Numbered from the stretch's first letter, positions 1 through 7,135 are shown. The stretch: 64,000 nucleotides of DNA from DATJLY01 sp963773665 (GCA_963773665.1 CAVZBZ010000001.1:620001-684000); one strand, 5' to 3'. The notes: generated by a model from the sequence alone, not told the origin. Numbers and translations are program-made.

Positions 1-290
1 ACGATGAGCGGATAGAACACCGCATTGATGAGGTAATAGGCGTAATCGGCCTGCGCCGAGGGATGCGCCCAGATGCGCCGCGAGAAGTTCTGGCGGAAGA
101 ACGCGCCGAGCGTCGGCAATCCGCCGCCGCGCGCCAGCCAGAACCCGATGAGCGCCACCGCGAACGCGCTCGCGAGATAGGGCCACCAGAACACCGAGCC
201 CTGGAACGCGAACTGGATCCAGGGATCGATCAGGAGCGCAAGCGCGCGCCCGGCCGCGTCGGTAATGTGCTGGAGGAGATCGGGGCTCAC
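1..290 (-). CDS. Sterol desaturase/fatty acid hydroxylase-like protein, N-terminal part
   Basis: The reverse strand is open from a GTG at 290 to the window edge, about 96 codons. The peptide has a hydrophobic segment (VFWWPYLASAFAVALIGFWL) followed by RRIWAHPSAQADYAYYLIN. This resembles the region before the first catalytic domain in the sterol desaturase superfamily (membrane di-iron hydroxylases). The histidine boxes would lie outside the window, so enzyme activity cannot be judged. The GTG is the first reasonable start; no clear Shine-Dalgarno precedes it, and the frame stays open upstream into the duplicated block. Before the restriction cassette arrived, this gene and the creatininase gene were divergent neighbours about 68 bp apart. 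Confidence 0.55.
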   Translation of the reverse strand, partial: MSPDLLQHITDAAGRALALLIDPWIQFAFQGSVFWWPYLASAFAVALIGFWLARGGGLPTLGAFFRQNFSRRIWAHPSAQADYAYYLINAVFYPLI

Positions 291-307
291 GCCGGTATTA
301 TCGGCAA

Positions 308-543
308 GCGCGCCGCACTTGTCGATTTGCGCGCGCGCGCCGGATCGGGGATGCCGCCATGCACCGTCGCAGTTTCTTCGCGCTTGCCGCCGCGGGGCTC
401 GCCGCGCCTGGCGTCCCTGCCGCCGAGCCGGCGGGAAAAAACCCGTTCATCGAGGAGCTGACCTGGATCGAGGTGGCGGACGCGGTCCGCGCAGGAGCCA
501 CCACGGCGATCCTGCCGACCGGCGGGAGCGAGGAGAACGGGCC
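308..543 (+). repeat. Left copy of 236-bp direct repeat (target duplication)
   Basis: Bases 308-543 recur at 3281-3516 with a constant offset of 2973. I see only two mismatches: G331/T3304 and G394/C3367. The block covers the short intergenic region and the first 62 codons of the creatininase gene. After it, this copy departs at T544 into the cassette, whereas the right copy continues into the intact gene. It therefore marks the left boundary of an insertion. Confidence 0.95.
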
Positions 544-550
544 TTGTTGA
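359..550 (+). pseudogene. 5' fragment of creatininase-family gene
   Basis: This is a duplicate of the first 62 codons of the creatininase gene at 3332. It still carries the start codon, the RRSFFAL signal region and the start of the metal site (SEENGP). The insertion replaces the next residues with a cysteine and a stop, so the histidine of the ENGPH motif is lost. If translated it would give a 63-residue exported peptide without enzyme activity. It is best read as debris from the target duplication. Confidence 0.85.
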
Positions 551-566
551 GAACGAAACATAAACA

Positions 567-590
567 TTGACAATTAGTCAACATGTCGAC
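567..590 (+). promoter_or_regulatory. Overlapping palindromes upstream of the cassette genes
   Basis: TTGAC-aatta-GTCAA (567-581) is a perfect inverted repeat. It overlaps a second, imperfect palindrome GTCAACATGTCGAC (577-590) centred on ACATGT. The sequence also starts with a -35-like TTGACA (567-572), though I do not see a good -10 at the matching distance. The last six bases, GTCGAC, are the known recognition site of XamI. The region lies 16 bp before the first cassette gene and is a likely operator for autoregulation. Confidence 0.5.
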
Positions 591-605
591 ACACTTAAAG
601 GTGAC

Positions 606-782
606 ATGAGTGATTCGCCTAAGGCACAGAAGGAGCGGGAGCGACAGATCGTCGGCTTCAGTCTTCCGCCGGAACTTGCCCGCGAGGTTAAGCAAGAAGC
701 AGCGCGACGCGGTCTGTCTCTCCGCAAGCTGTTCGAGGAACTATGGACTCTATACCGAGCACGGCACGAGCAATCCCCATGA
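606..782 (+). CDS. Small ribbon-helix-helix-like protein, putative cassette regulator
   Basis: This 58-residue protein has a charged N-terminus (about residues 1-14). It is followed by the strand-helix-helix pattern IVGFSLPPELAREVKQEA and GLSLRKLFEELWTLYRA, typical of ribbon-helix-helix DNA-binding proteins, which act as dimers on short palindromes. The ATG at 606 is preceded by AAAGGTGA. A longer reading from TTG 567 would use the operator as coding sequence and is unlikely. Its stop overlaps the methyltransferase start (ATGA at 779-782), so the two are translationally coupled. Many type II systems have a helix-turn-helix C protein here instead. A regulator role is inferred from position, fold pattern and the palindromes. 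Confidence 0.6.
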   Translation: MSDSPKAQKERERQIVGFSLPPELAREVKQEAARRGLSLRKLFEELWTLYRARHEQSP

Positions 783-2431
783 TCGCGATCGGCTCCGAAG
801 CTGAGCTAGTAGCCGTGGCCTACGCGCTTGCAGGGCCGAATGCTGTCTACAGCGCCGCCGAAAGAAAACTCATCGCCAGAACCAAGCCGGTCGATGTGCG
901 CGTCATAGCGGCGCTGCGGGGATTGATCGAAGCGGGCACCGATCCTTTGGGCGAAACCTTTTGCCAATTGCGATCGGCCGCGGACCGCCGCCTGAGCGGC
1001 GCGGTGTATACGCCCGCAGTCATCATCGACAGCATGGTCCAGTGGTCCTTCGCGCAGGGCGCACCCGCACGCATCATGGACCCCGGCTCCGGCTCCGGCC
1101 GCTTCATCATTGCTGCCGCACGGCGCTTCCCGACCGCTGAACTTGTCGCAACCGACATAGACCCGCTCGCAATTCTGATGTTGCGCGCCAATGCGGCAGT
1201 TCTCGGGCTGACACACCGCCTCACAATTCATTGCAGCGATTACCGCAATCTGACGTTGCCCGCGATCGCAGGCGCGACGTTGTTCCTCGGCAATCCGCCT
1301 TATGTCCGTCACCACGATATCGATCAGAACTGGAAAACGTGGTTCGCCGAGACAGCCGCAGAATACGGCTTCAAGGCGAGCAAGCTTGCGGGCCTCCACA
1401 TCCATTTTTTTCTTAAGACCCGGCAACTTGCCAGAGTGGGCGACCGCGGCGCTTTCATTACGTCCGCAGAATGGCTCGACGTGAATTACGGATCGGTCCT
1501 CCGCAGTATGCTTGCCGATGGATTAGGCGGCGCGGCCCTGCATGTCCTGACGCCAGAGTCCATGCCGTTCGCCGATGCGGCGACAACCGGCGCAATTACA
1601 TGCTTCCATGTCGGGCAGCGTTCCAGGAATTTAGTTATGCGTGCGGTTGACTCCCTTAAGCAGCTTAATGACCTGAGCAACGGCAAGGCCGTCTCCTGGT
1701 CAAAGCTGGAAAAGGCACACCGTTGGACTTCGATCATCAAACCGGCGGCAAAGCCGCCCGCCGGCTACATCGAGCTTGGCGAACTCTGCCGCGTGCATCG
1801 CGGCCAAGTCACGGGTGGCAACGACGTATGGATCGCGGGAGCGTATCCGGGCGAATTGCCGGAGGAGTTCCTGTTTCCAGCCGTCACTAAGGCCCGCGAG
1901 CTTCTGAGCGCAGGAATGATACTCCGATCCGCTGATCGCTTGCGACGCGTCATCGACCTACCGGTTGACATCGACACTCTCGCATCCGAAGACCGTAGAC
2001 GTATCGACCGCTTCTTGAAATGGGCCAAAGGACAAGGTGCTCACGAATCCTATATTGCATCGACGCGCCGCGCATGGTGGTCAGTGCGACTCCGGGCGCC
2101 CGCCCCAATATTATGCACATACATGGCGCGACGGCCGCCTGCGTTTGTCCACAATCTCTGCGGTGCGCGGCACGTCAACATCGCGCACGGCCTTTATCCG
2201 CGCGAGCGCATGGCAGACGCCGATCTCTTGGCGCTGATTACGTATCTTTCAAGTCAGGTGCGCACCGATTCTGGCCGAACTTATGCAGGTGGTTTGACGA
2301 AGTTCGAGCCGAAAGAACTTGAGCGTATCCTGATTCCCCCGCTAGAACAGTTACATGACATCGCCCGTCAAATGGACAACGCAGCAGTTACAAGAGGACG
2401 CCGAAGCGGCCAAGTCCATATTTCGGCGTGA
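779..2431 (+). CDS. N6-adenine DNA methyltransferase, M.XamI-like
   Basis: This 550-residue methyltransferase protects host DNA from the neighbouring endonuclease. Motif I (AdoMet binding) is seen as DPGSGSGRF at residues 101-109 and the catalytic motif IV as NPPY at 172-175. The order I before IV with a long C-terminal target-recognition half fits the gamma-class N6-adenine enzymes. I chose the ATG at 779 because it forms an ATGA overlap with the upstream gene; an ATG at 743 would add 12 residues overlapping that gene. The 3' end overlaps the endonuclease gene by 77 bp. Specificity for GTCGAC is inferred from the XamI-like partner, not seen directly. Confidence 0.85.
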   Translation: MIAIGSEAELVAVAYALAGPNAVYSAAERKLIARTKPVDVRVIAALRGLIEAGTDPLGETFCQLRSAADRRLSGAVYTPAVIIDSMVQWSFAQGAPARIMDPGSGSGRFIIAAARRFPTAELVATDIDPLAILMLRANAAVLGLTHRLTIHCSDYRNLTLPAIAGATLFLGNPPYVRHHDIDQNWKTWFAETAAEYGFKASKLAGLHIHFFLKTRQLARVGDRGAFITSAEWLDVNYGSVLRSMLADGLGGAALHVLTPESMPFADAATTGAITCFHVGQRSRNLVMRAVDSLKQLNDLSNGKAVSWSKLEKAHRWTSIIKPAAKPPAGYIELGELCRVHRGQVTGGNDVWIAGAYPGELPEEFLFPAVTKARELLSAGMILRSADRLRRVIDLPVDIDTLASEDRRRIDRFLKWAKGQGAHESYIASTRRAWWSVRLRAPAPILCTYMARRPPAFVHNLCGARHVNIAHGLYPRERMADADLLALITYLSSQVRTDSGRTYAGGLTKFEPKELERILIPPLEQLHDIARQMDNAAVTRGRRSGQVHISA

Positions 2432-3275
2432 ACGACTTGACGAGCCGCTAGAACTCTATTCGCGGTTCTTCGACGCGTTTGTTCCTATTTTCCGATCTGT
2501 TATCGAAAAGCTCCCGGATTTATCGGCCAAGGAGCCTGATCCCGCTATTCTCGCGGACATGGTGCGGAATAAAGACAAGCGCACCGCCTTCCGCTATCTG
2601 ACGGCGCCTCCCATTTCCGAAGACGATCTCAAGACCCTAGCGGAGACAACGCTGTCAGCAGCGTCACTGACAAAGAATCCCGATCAGGCGCAGCGCGTGC
2701 GGGACATCGTGTTGCACGTCATCGATCCGCACCGGTTCCCGTGGGTCGTGAAATCCCGCTTACCGGAAGAGCATGAACGGCAACAAGCTATCATCGCATC
2801 GGCGGCCATGGTTGCGTGGAAGAAGGTCGAAACCAGCCGCCGCAAGGACGCGAAGGACGTGCAGGAAGCAAACGTCAAGGAGCTATTGCGCAACCTTGAT
2901 TTTAAGGAAGTGGCGCCACGCGACATTCCGCTACTCGATGCGGCTCCAGCGCTCGGTGAGTTCTGTGGCGAAAGCAAACTCGGCGACACCCGAGCCGATC
3001 TTGTCGTGCGGCTTTACGATCGTCGCGTCATGGCGATCGAATGCAAAGTTTCCAATAGCGCAGTTAATTCATTCAAGCGAGTCAACCACGAAGCTGCCAG
3101 CAAGGCTGCAAAGTGGTTGCGCGCATTCGGCGAACGCGCGACCGTGCCATCCGCGGTCCTTGGCGGCGTGTTCAATCCAAGCAACCTGGAAAGCGCACAG
3201 CTTGCCGGGCTGGCGCTTTTCTGGGGCTTCCGGCTTCAAGACCTCGGGGATTTCATAAGATCGGCGAAACCATAG
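2355..3275 (+). CDS. XamI-family type II restriction endonuclease
   Basis: The 306-residue protein has the features of the XamI endonuclease family: an N-terminal WTTQQLQ and FRRERLDEPLELY region, a central PHRFPWVVKSR block and a C-terminal nuclease core. A PD-(D/E)xK-type arrangement is visible as D215 in DTRADLVV followed by E229-C-K231 (MAIECKVSN). XamI itself cuts GTCGAC (a SalI isoschizomer), so the same target is likely but unproven here. The gene starts inside the methyltransferase gene, so translation of the nuclease probably depends on prior translation of the methyltransferase. Its stop codon is 5 bp from the right-hand repeat. Confidence 0.8.
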   Translation: MTSPVKWTTQQLQEDAEAAKSIFRRERLDEPLELYSRFFDAFVPIFRSVIEKLPDLSAKEPDPAILADMVRNKDKRTAFRYLTAPPISEDDLKTLAETTLSAASLTKNPDQAQRVRDIVLHVIDPHRFPWVVKSRLPEEHERQQAIIASAAMVAWKKVETSRRKDAKDVQEANVKELLRNLDFKEVAPRDIPLLDAAPALGEFCGESKLGDTRADLVVRLYDRRVMAIECKVSNSAVNSFKRVNHEAASKAAKWLRAFGERATVPSAVLGGVFNPSNLESAQLAGLALFWGFRLQDLGDFIRSAKP

Positions 3276-3280
3276 CGGGA

Positions 3281-3516
3281 GCGCGCCGCACTTGTCGATT
3301 TGCTCGCGCGCGCCGGATCGGGGATGCCGCCATGCACCGTCGCAGTTTCTTCGCGCTTGCCGCCGCCGGGCTCGCCGCGCCTGGCGTCCCTGCCGCCGAG
3401 CCGGCGGGAAAAAACCCGTTCATCGAGGAGCTGACCTGGATCGAGGTGGCGGACGCGGTCCGCGCAGGAGCCACCACGGCGATCCTGCCGACCGGCGGGA
3501 GCGAGGAGAACGGGCC
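3281..3516 (+). repeat. Right copy of 236-bp direct repeat
   Basis: This is the second copy of bases 308-543 (234 of 236 identical by eye). It restores the full 5' end of the creatininase gene and 51 bp upstream of its start. Recombination between the two copies would remove 2973 bp precisely and regenerate the pre-insertion locus. Confidence 0.95.
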
Positions 3517-4153
3517 GCACATGGCGATCGGCAAGCACAACCGCATCGTGCGCTATTGCGCCGGCGAGATCGCGCGCCGGTTCGGCAGCGCGCTGGTGGC
3601 GCCGGTGCTCGCCTACGTGCCCGAGGGCAGCTTCGATCCGCCCGGCGGCAACATGGCGCTGCCCGGCACGATCGGCCTCAGCGAGCCGATCTTCGGCGCC
3701 GTGCTGCGCGAGGGCGCCAAAAGCCTGGCGCTCGCCGGGTTCCGCCTCATCTGTTTCGTCGGCGATCATGGCTTGAGCCAGGCGACGCAGGCGAGCGTGG
3801 CCGAGACGCTCGACCGCACCTGGCGCAAGGACGGCATCCGCGTCGCCACTCTCGACCGCTATTACGGCGCCAACGGCCAGCAGCAATATTTGCGCGCGCA
3901 AGGTTTTAGCGACGCCGAGATCGGCCTGCATGCCGGGCTTCTGGACACGGCCGAACTGATGGCGGTGGCGCCGGATGAGGTGCGCGACGGCCTGCTGTCA
4001 CCGCTGGCCTGGCCCAAGGGCCCAACCGGCGCGATGGGCGATCCTTCGCGCGCGAACGCGGCGCTCGGCCGCGCGCTCCTGGAGCTCAAGATCGAAGCCG
4101 GCCTCGCGCAGCTGCGCGAAATATTAGCGGCCACGGCGAAGCGGCGGGGCTAG
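3332..4153 (+). CDS. Creatininase-family amidohydrolase, probably Tat-exported
   Basis: This 273-residue protein belongs to the creatininase/mycofactocin-system-type metal hydrolase family. Metal-site motifs are GSEENGPH (residues 56-63), GDHG (144-147) and HAGLLDTAEL (200-209), in the family order. The N-terminus MHRRSFFALAAAGLAAP looks like a twin-arginine signal, suggesting a periplasmic enzyme. The substrate is unknown; the family opens cyclic amides and related compounds. The ATG at 3332 matches the duplicated fragment at 359. The frame is open further upstream but only through the endonuclease gene, so a longer start is rejected. The insertion left the coding region complete but moved it behind the endonuclease, which may change its expression. 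Confidence 0.8.
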   Translation: MHRRSFFALAAAGLAAPGVPAAEPAGKNPFIEELTWIEVADAVRAGATTAILPTGGSEENGPHMAIGKHNRIVRYCAGEIARRFGSALVAPVLAYVPEGSFDPPGGNMALPGTIGLSEPIFGAVLREGAKSLALAGFRLICFVGDHGLSQATQASVAETLDRTWRKDGIRVATLDRYYGANGQQQYLRAQGFSDAEIGLHAGLLDTAELMAVAPDEVRDGLLSPLAWPKGPTGAMGDPSRANAALGRALLELKIEAGLAQLREILAATAKRRG

Positions 4154-4178
4154 ACAAGGGCGACCGTGGCGATGCGGA

Positions 4179-4928
4179 TCAGCCGTTGCTGGCGCGGGCG
4201 GCGGGCATTTGCGGGGCTTTGCCTTGCCGCATCAGGTCCTGCAGCGCCTTGTAGTCGTTGATGTAGAGCGAACGGGTGCGGCGCTCGGCGATGCCGCGGC
4301 TTGCGAGCTCGGCGATGGCGCTCGCGACCGCGTCGCGCGAGGTCTGCGCCCGGACGGCAAGGTCCTGGTGGCTCGGCATCTCGGGCACGAACCAGCGGCT
4401 GCCGCCGGGCTTCTCGACGCGCGCGAGGCGCAGGATCTCGGAATAGATGCGCTGCTCGGGACCGATGCTCGAGACCAGGCTCACCTTGTCGTCGAGGTCG
4501 CGGATGATCGCGGCCCAGCGCTTCAACAGCGACAGCGCGACCTCGCCGCGGCGCACGATGAGCGCCTGGAACTCCTCCTTCGGCAAAACCGCGATGGTGC
4601 AGTCGTCCTCGGCGATCACGGTGGCGGAGGCGCGGCCGCCGTCGATCGCCGAGATCTCGCCGAGCGCGTCGCCGTCCGAGACGACGGCGATCGTCACCTC
4701 GTCGTGGCCGTCGAGCATGTGCACGACGCGGGCGCGGCCGGAGACGATGAAGAACACCGCGACGCCGACGCCGAACCGCTCCATCAGCACCTGGCCCGCG
4801 GCGATCCGGCGGAAGGTGCAGCGCGTCTCGAGGAGGCGGCGCTCATCCTCGGGCACGGTCGCCAGCACCTTGACGCCCGCGAGCGACAGGAGCGGTCCCG
4901 TCCGGTGCGAGTCGCCGTCGATCGGCAT
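4179..4928 (-). CDS. Crp/Fnr-family transcription regulator 1
   Basis: This 249-residue protein has a cyclic-nucleotide-binding-type beta-barrel (about residues 20-130, with GDALGEISAIDGG as the effector-pocket region) and a C-terminal winged helix (about 165-225, SHQDLAVRAQTSRDAVASAI as recognition region). No N-terminal cysteine cluster of the Fnr type is present. An E-I-S-A-I-D-G-G-R-A-S-A-T stretch resembles the cAMP pocket of Crp, though the ligand is not certain. It lies 3 bp downstream of a close paralogue on the same strand, so both probably share a transcript. It converges with the creatininase gene. Confidence 0.85.
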   Translation of the reverse strand: MPIDGDSHRTGPLLSLAGVKVLATVPEDERRLLETRCTFRRIAAGQVLMERFGVGVAVFFIVSGRARVVHMLDGHDEVTIAVVSDGDALGEISAIDGGRASATVIAEDDCTIAVLPKEEFQALIVRRGEVALSLLKRWAAIIRDLDDKVSLVSSIGPEQRIYSEILRLARVEKPGGSRWFVPEMPSHQDLAVRAQTSRDAVASAIAELASRGIAERRTRSLYINDYKALQDLMRQGKAPQMPAARASNG

Positions 4929-4931
4929 GGC

Positions 4932-5675
4932 TCAGCCGGGCTCGGCCGAGGCGCGCGCCGTCTCGGTGCGGCCGGTCAGCACCAGGCTCTTCAGCATGGC
5001 GTAGTCGCGGATCACGAGCGATTTGTGGCGGCGCTCGGCGATGCCGCGGCGGAACAGCTCGGCGATCGCGGCGGCGACCGATTCGCGGCTCGTCTGCGAC
5101 CATTCGGCGAGGTCCTGGTGGCTCGGCAGCTCCTTGATGAGCCATTGCTGGCCGTCGCCCCCGTCCTGCCGCGCGAGGCGGACGAGCTGCGAATAGACGC
5201 GCTGGTCGGGGCTGATGGTGGAGACGTAGCTGAACTTGTCGTCGAGCTCGCGGATGATGGCGGCCCAGCGGTAGAGCAGGCCGAACGCGACCTCGCCGTG
5301 CCGCACCACCACCTCGCGGAAATCCTGGCGCGACAGCTCGGCGGTGGTGACGTCGTCGTCGGCGATGATGGTGGCGGAACGGCCCAATCCGTCGATCGCC
5401 GCGATCTCGCCGACCGTGTCGCCCGGACCCACCGTCGCGATCGTGATCTCGTCCTCGCCGGGCAGGTAGTGCACGACGCGGGCGGTGCCGGACAGGATGA
5501 AATAGACCGCGCTGCCGGCGCTGAATCGCGCGACGATGACCTCGCCGGGAGCGAACCGGCGGAAGCCGCATTTTTCCTCGATCGATTTGCGCTCCGCCGC
5601 CGGGATGTCGCGCAACAGATTGACGCCCGTCAGGGACAGTGCGCCGGGATTTGTGCCTTCGCTCGCCTGCGACAT
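4932..5675 (-). CDS. Crp/Fnr-family transcription regulator 2
   Basis: This 247-residue paralogue of the neighbouring regulator has the same domain order: effector barrel about residues 20-130, with GDTVGEIAAIDGLGRSAT, and winged helix near the C-terminus with SHQDLAEWSQTSRESVAAAI. I start at 5675 (MSQASEGTN), preceded by GGGAGC; an ATG at 5708 would add 11 residues and lacks a ribosome site. The two regulators clearly arose by tandem duplication but have diverged throughout. Their position beside the Tad locus, and a Crp-type box in the minor-pilin promoter at 20001-20016, suggest a role in pilus control. That link is inference. Confidence 0.85.
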   Translation of the reverse strand: MSQASEGTNPGALSLTGVNLLRDIPAAERKSIEEKCGFRRFAPGEVIVARFSAGSAVYFILSGTARVVHYLPGEDEITIATVGPGDTVGEIAAIDGLGRSATIIADDDVTTAELSRQDFREVVVRHGEVAFGLLYRWAAIIRELDDKFSYVSTISPDQRVYSQLVRLARQDGGDGQQWLIKELPSHQDLAEWSQTSRESVAAAIAELFRRGIAERRHKSLVIRDYAMLKSLVLTGRTETARASAEPG

Positions 5676-5963
5676 GATCCGTGCTCCCACGCGCCAAGAG
5701 GTTGACATAAGCTTCGTTAATGGCCGCTGTCAAGCCGACTAGCGCCGCAGCATAGATTCAATAGCAATCGCCCGCGCGAACACTTGCGCTGCAGTGCATC
5801 GCGCCATGTCAAACCGCCGCGAATTACCAGGATGATTAAGAAATTCGTCCGATGCCGTGTCCCTTACTGCGCAGCAGGCCATTGCATAGAACCGCGCTCT
5901 CCTTTATTCTTCACAGTGGTTGAGGGGGTGAATTTTTCGTCGTCTGACTTTCTCCTTTGCGGT

Positions 5964-5984
5964 CCGGCGAATCATGCTCGCCGG
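5964..5984 (+). promoter_or_regulatory. Perfect 7-bp palindrome in the flp leader
   Basis: The 362-bp gap between the second Crp-like gene and flp1 (5676-6037) contains no gene I can support. Near its end is CCGGCGA-atcatgc-TCGCCGG, a perfect inverted repeat with a 7-base loop, 53 bp before the flp1 start. It could be an mRNA hairpin stabilising an abundant pilin message or a protein-binding site. It lacks a T-run, so it is not a terminator. I see no convincing -35/-10 pair in the gap. Confidence 0.35.
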
Positions 5985-6037
5985 TCGGCAAAGGCGCCGG
6001 ACAAGTCACCGCCGGCAGCAAACCACGGAGGGCTTCA

Positions 6038-6256
6038 ATGCTGCGCTTTTACCTCGCGACAACAAATTCCGCGCGTTCGGCCTTTGCCCGCCTGCGCGGC
6101 GACGTGTCGGGTGTCACGGCGATCGAGTATGGGCTGATTGCCGGCGCGATTGCCGTCGCAATCATTGCCACCGTCATTGCGCTGGGCGGCGATATCGCGA
6201 ATCTGTTCGGCAAGACCGGCAGCGCGCTGTCCTCGGTCGGCGGCTCGTCGCTCTAG
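6038..6256 (+). CDS. flp: Flp/Fap type IVb major pilin 1
   Basis: This 72-residue prepilin has a short basic leader ending in SG, the processing motif G/VTAIEYG (cleavage after the glycine, with Glu and Tyr at +5 and +6 of the mature pilin) and one long hydrophobic helix. This is the classical Flp pilin layout; the protein is cleaved by the TadV/CpaA peptidase and polymerised outside the cell. The ATG at 6038 follows GGAGGG at 6027-6032 with ideal spacing. A near-identical second pilin follows. First gene of the Tad locus. Confidence 0.95.
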   Translation: MLRFYLATTNSARSAFARLRGDVSGVTAIEYGLIAGAIAVAIIATVIALGGDIANLFGKTGSALSSVGGSSL

Positions 6257-6348
6257 CCTGCGCGTGCGTCCGGCCTGCTCTCGTATCGGTACGAAAAACA
6301 AAATCGGTCTGCGCAAAATCGGAACAGCGATTGAGAATGAGGAGCACG

Positions 6349-6540
6349 ATGCTGGTCTCCACGGTTCTGCGCGCGCTTCGGCGCGATGATTTGGGTGTCA
6401 CGGCCATCGAGTACGGCCTCATTGCCGGCGCCATCGCGGTCGCGATCATCGCGACCGTGATCGCGCTCGGCGGTGATATCGCAAATCTCTTCGGCGCGAC
6501 CGGGAGTGCCCTGTCGTCCGTGGGGACCTCGACGCTCTAG
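6349..6540 (+). CDS. flp: Flp/Fap type IVb major pilin 2
   Basis: A 63-residue second Flp prepilin with G/VTAIEYG. Its mature part is almost the same as that of pilin 1, differing in the last residues (FGATGSALSSVGTSTL versus FGKTGSALSSVGGSSL), whereas the leader peptide is different. I place the start at 6349, 4 bp after GAGGAG; an in-frame ATG at 6337 would add four residues. Recent duplication or gene conversion of the mature region is likely. It is followed by cpaA after 18 bp. Confidence 0.9.
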   Translation: MLVSTVLRALRRDDLGVTAIEYGLIAGAIAVAIIATVIALGGDIANLFGATGSALSSVGTSTL

Positions 6541-6558
6541 GTCGCGGCGCGCCACTCG

Positions 6559-7047
6559 GTGCTTGCATCGGCGGCGCTCGCGCTCTTCGTGATCTGCCTC
6601 GCCGCGGCCGCGGCGAGCGACGCGATACGATACCGGATCCCAAACGCCCTCTGCCTTGGCGTAGCGGGAGCGTTTGCGCTTTACGCAATCTCCCTGCCGC
6701 TCGCGGTGGTGGGCGCCCATGTCGCGGCCGGAGTGGCCGTGCTCGTGGTTGCGACGGCGGGATTCGCGCTCAGGCTCATGGGCGGCGGCGACGCGAAGCT
6801 TCTCGCCGCGGTGGCGCTCTGGCTCGGCTTTCGCAACCTCCTCCCCTTCCTCCTGCTGATGGCGGTGATCGGCGGCGTTCTCGGCATCCTGCTGCTGGCG
6901 GCGCGGCGGCTGGCGCCCGATCCGGTGCCGCCGGGGCGCTGGTGGAGCCTCGTCCTGCTGCGCCAGTCGGGCGTGCCGTACGGCGTCGCCATTGCGCTCG
7001 CGGCGCTCGTTTTGCTGGCGCGATTTCCGGGCGAATTATTGCCGTGA
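6559..7047 (+). CDS. cpaA: Prepilin peptidase CpaA/TadV
   Basis: This 162-residue integral membrane aspartic protease removes the leader peptides of the Flp and TadE-like pilins. The two catalytic aspartates of the A24 family are visible as D21 (SDAIRYRIPN) and D78 (GGGDAKL), set between hydrophobic helices. The length is typical for TadV, which lacks the methylation domain of PilD. The start is GTG at 6559. It probably shares a transcript with the pilin genes. Confidence 0.9.
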   Translation: MLASAALALFVICLAAAAASDAIRYRIPNALCLGVAGAFALYAISLPLAVVGAHVAAGVAVLVVATAGFALRLMGGGDAKLLAAVALWLGFRNLLPFLLLMAVIGGVLGILLLAARRLAPDPVPPGRWWSLVLLRQSGVPYGVAIALAALVLLARFPGELLP

Positions 7048-7107
7048 CTTGAGATGGCGCGGCCCGAGCCCAACCGAATTCTCCCGAGCGGCGCGAAAAC
7101 ACTTGGA

Positions 7108-7135
7108 TTTACGGGAAATTCCGGCAAAATATATG
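7108..7135 (+). promoter_or_regulatory. Candidate promoter for cpaB operon
   Basis: The 155-bp gap between cpaA and cpaB contains TTTACG (7108-7113), 16 bp, then TATATG (7130-7135). This is the only A/T-rich stretch in an otherwise GC-rich gap and fits a sigma-70-type promoter moderately. It would allow the assembly machinery to be transcribed separately from the pilins. Confidence 0.35.

Larger units (their letters stand above)
544..3280 (+). mobile_element. Restriction-modification cassette between direct repeats
   Basis: This 2.74-kb unit holds a small regulator-like gene, a DNA methyltransferase and an endonuclease, all on the plus strand. The two copies of the 236-bp target repeat abut it. 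The right repeat begins 6 bp after the endonuclease stop codon, and the left one ends only 24 bp before the palindromic leader. No transposase, integrase or terminal inverted repeat is visible. The cassette is visibly less GC-rich than its surroundings, with A/T-rich codons such as tta and aat, which fits recent transfer. Insertion with long target duplication is known for restriction-modification complexes, for example in Helicobacter pylori. Confidence 0.85.

Noticed and set aside
743..778. Earlier ATG for the methyltransferase
   Set aside because: It would overlap the small upstream gene by 40 bp; the ATGA overlap at 779 is the better coupled start.
3113..3331. Longer start for the creatininase gene, inside the endonuclease gene
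   Set aside because: The extra residues come from the endonuclease gene and the repeat. The duplicated fragment and the signal peptide fix the start at 3332.
4209..5705. Plus-strand frame across both Crp-like genes
   Set aside because: It spans two separate, well-matched regulator genes antisense and has an Asp/Arg/Ala-rich shadow composition.
6280..6305. TCGTA-tcgg-TACGA followed by A-rich DNA between the two flp genes as a terminator
   Set aside because: The following run is A, not T, on the transcribed plus strand, and the stem has only 5 bp.
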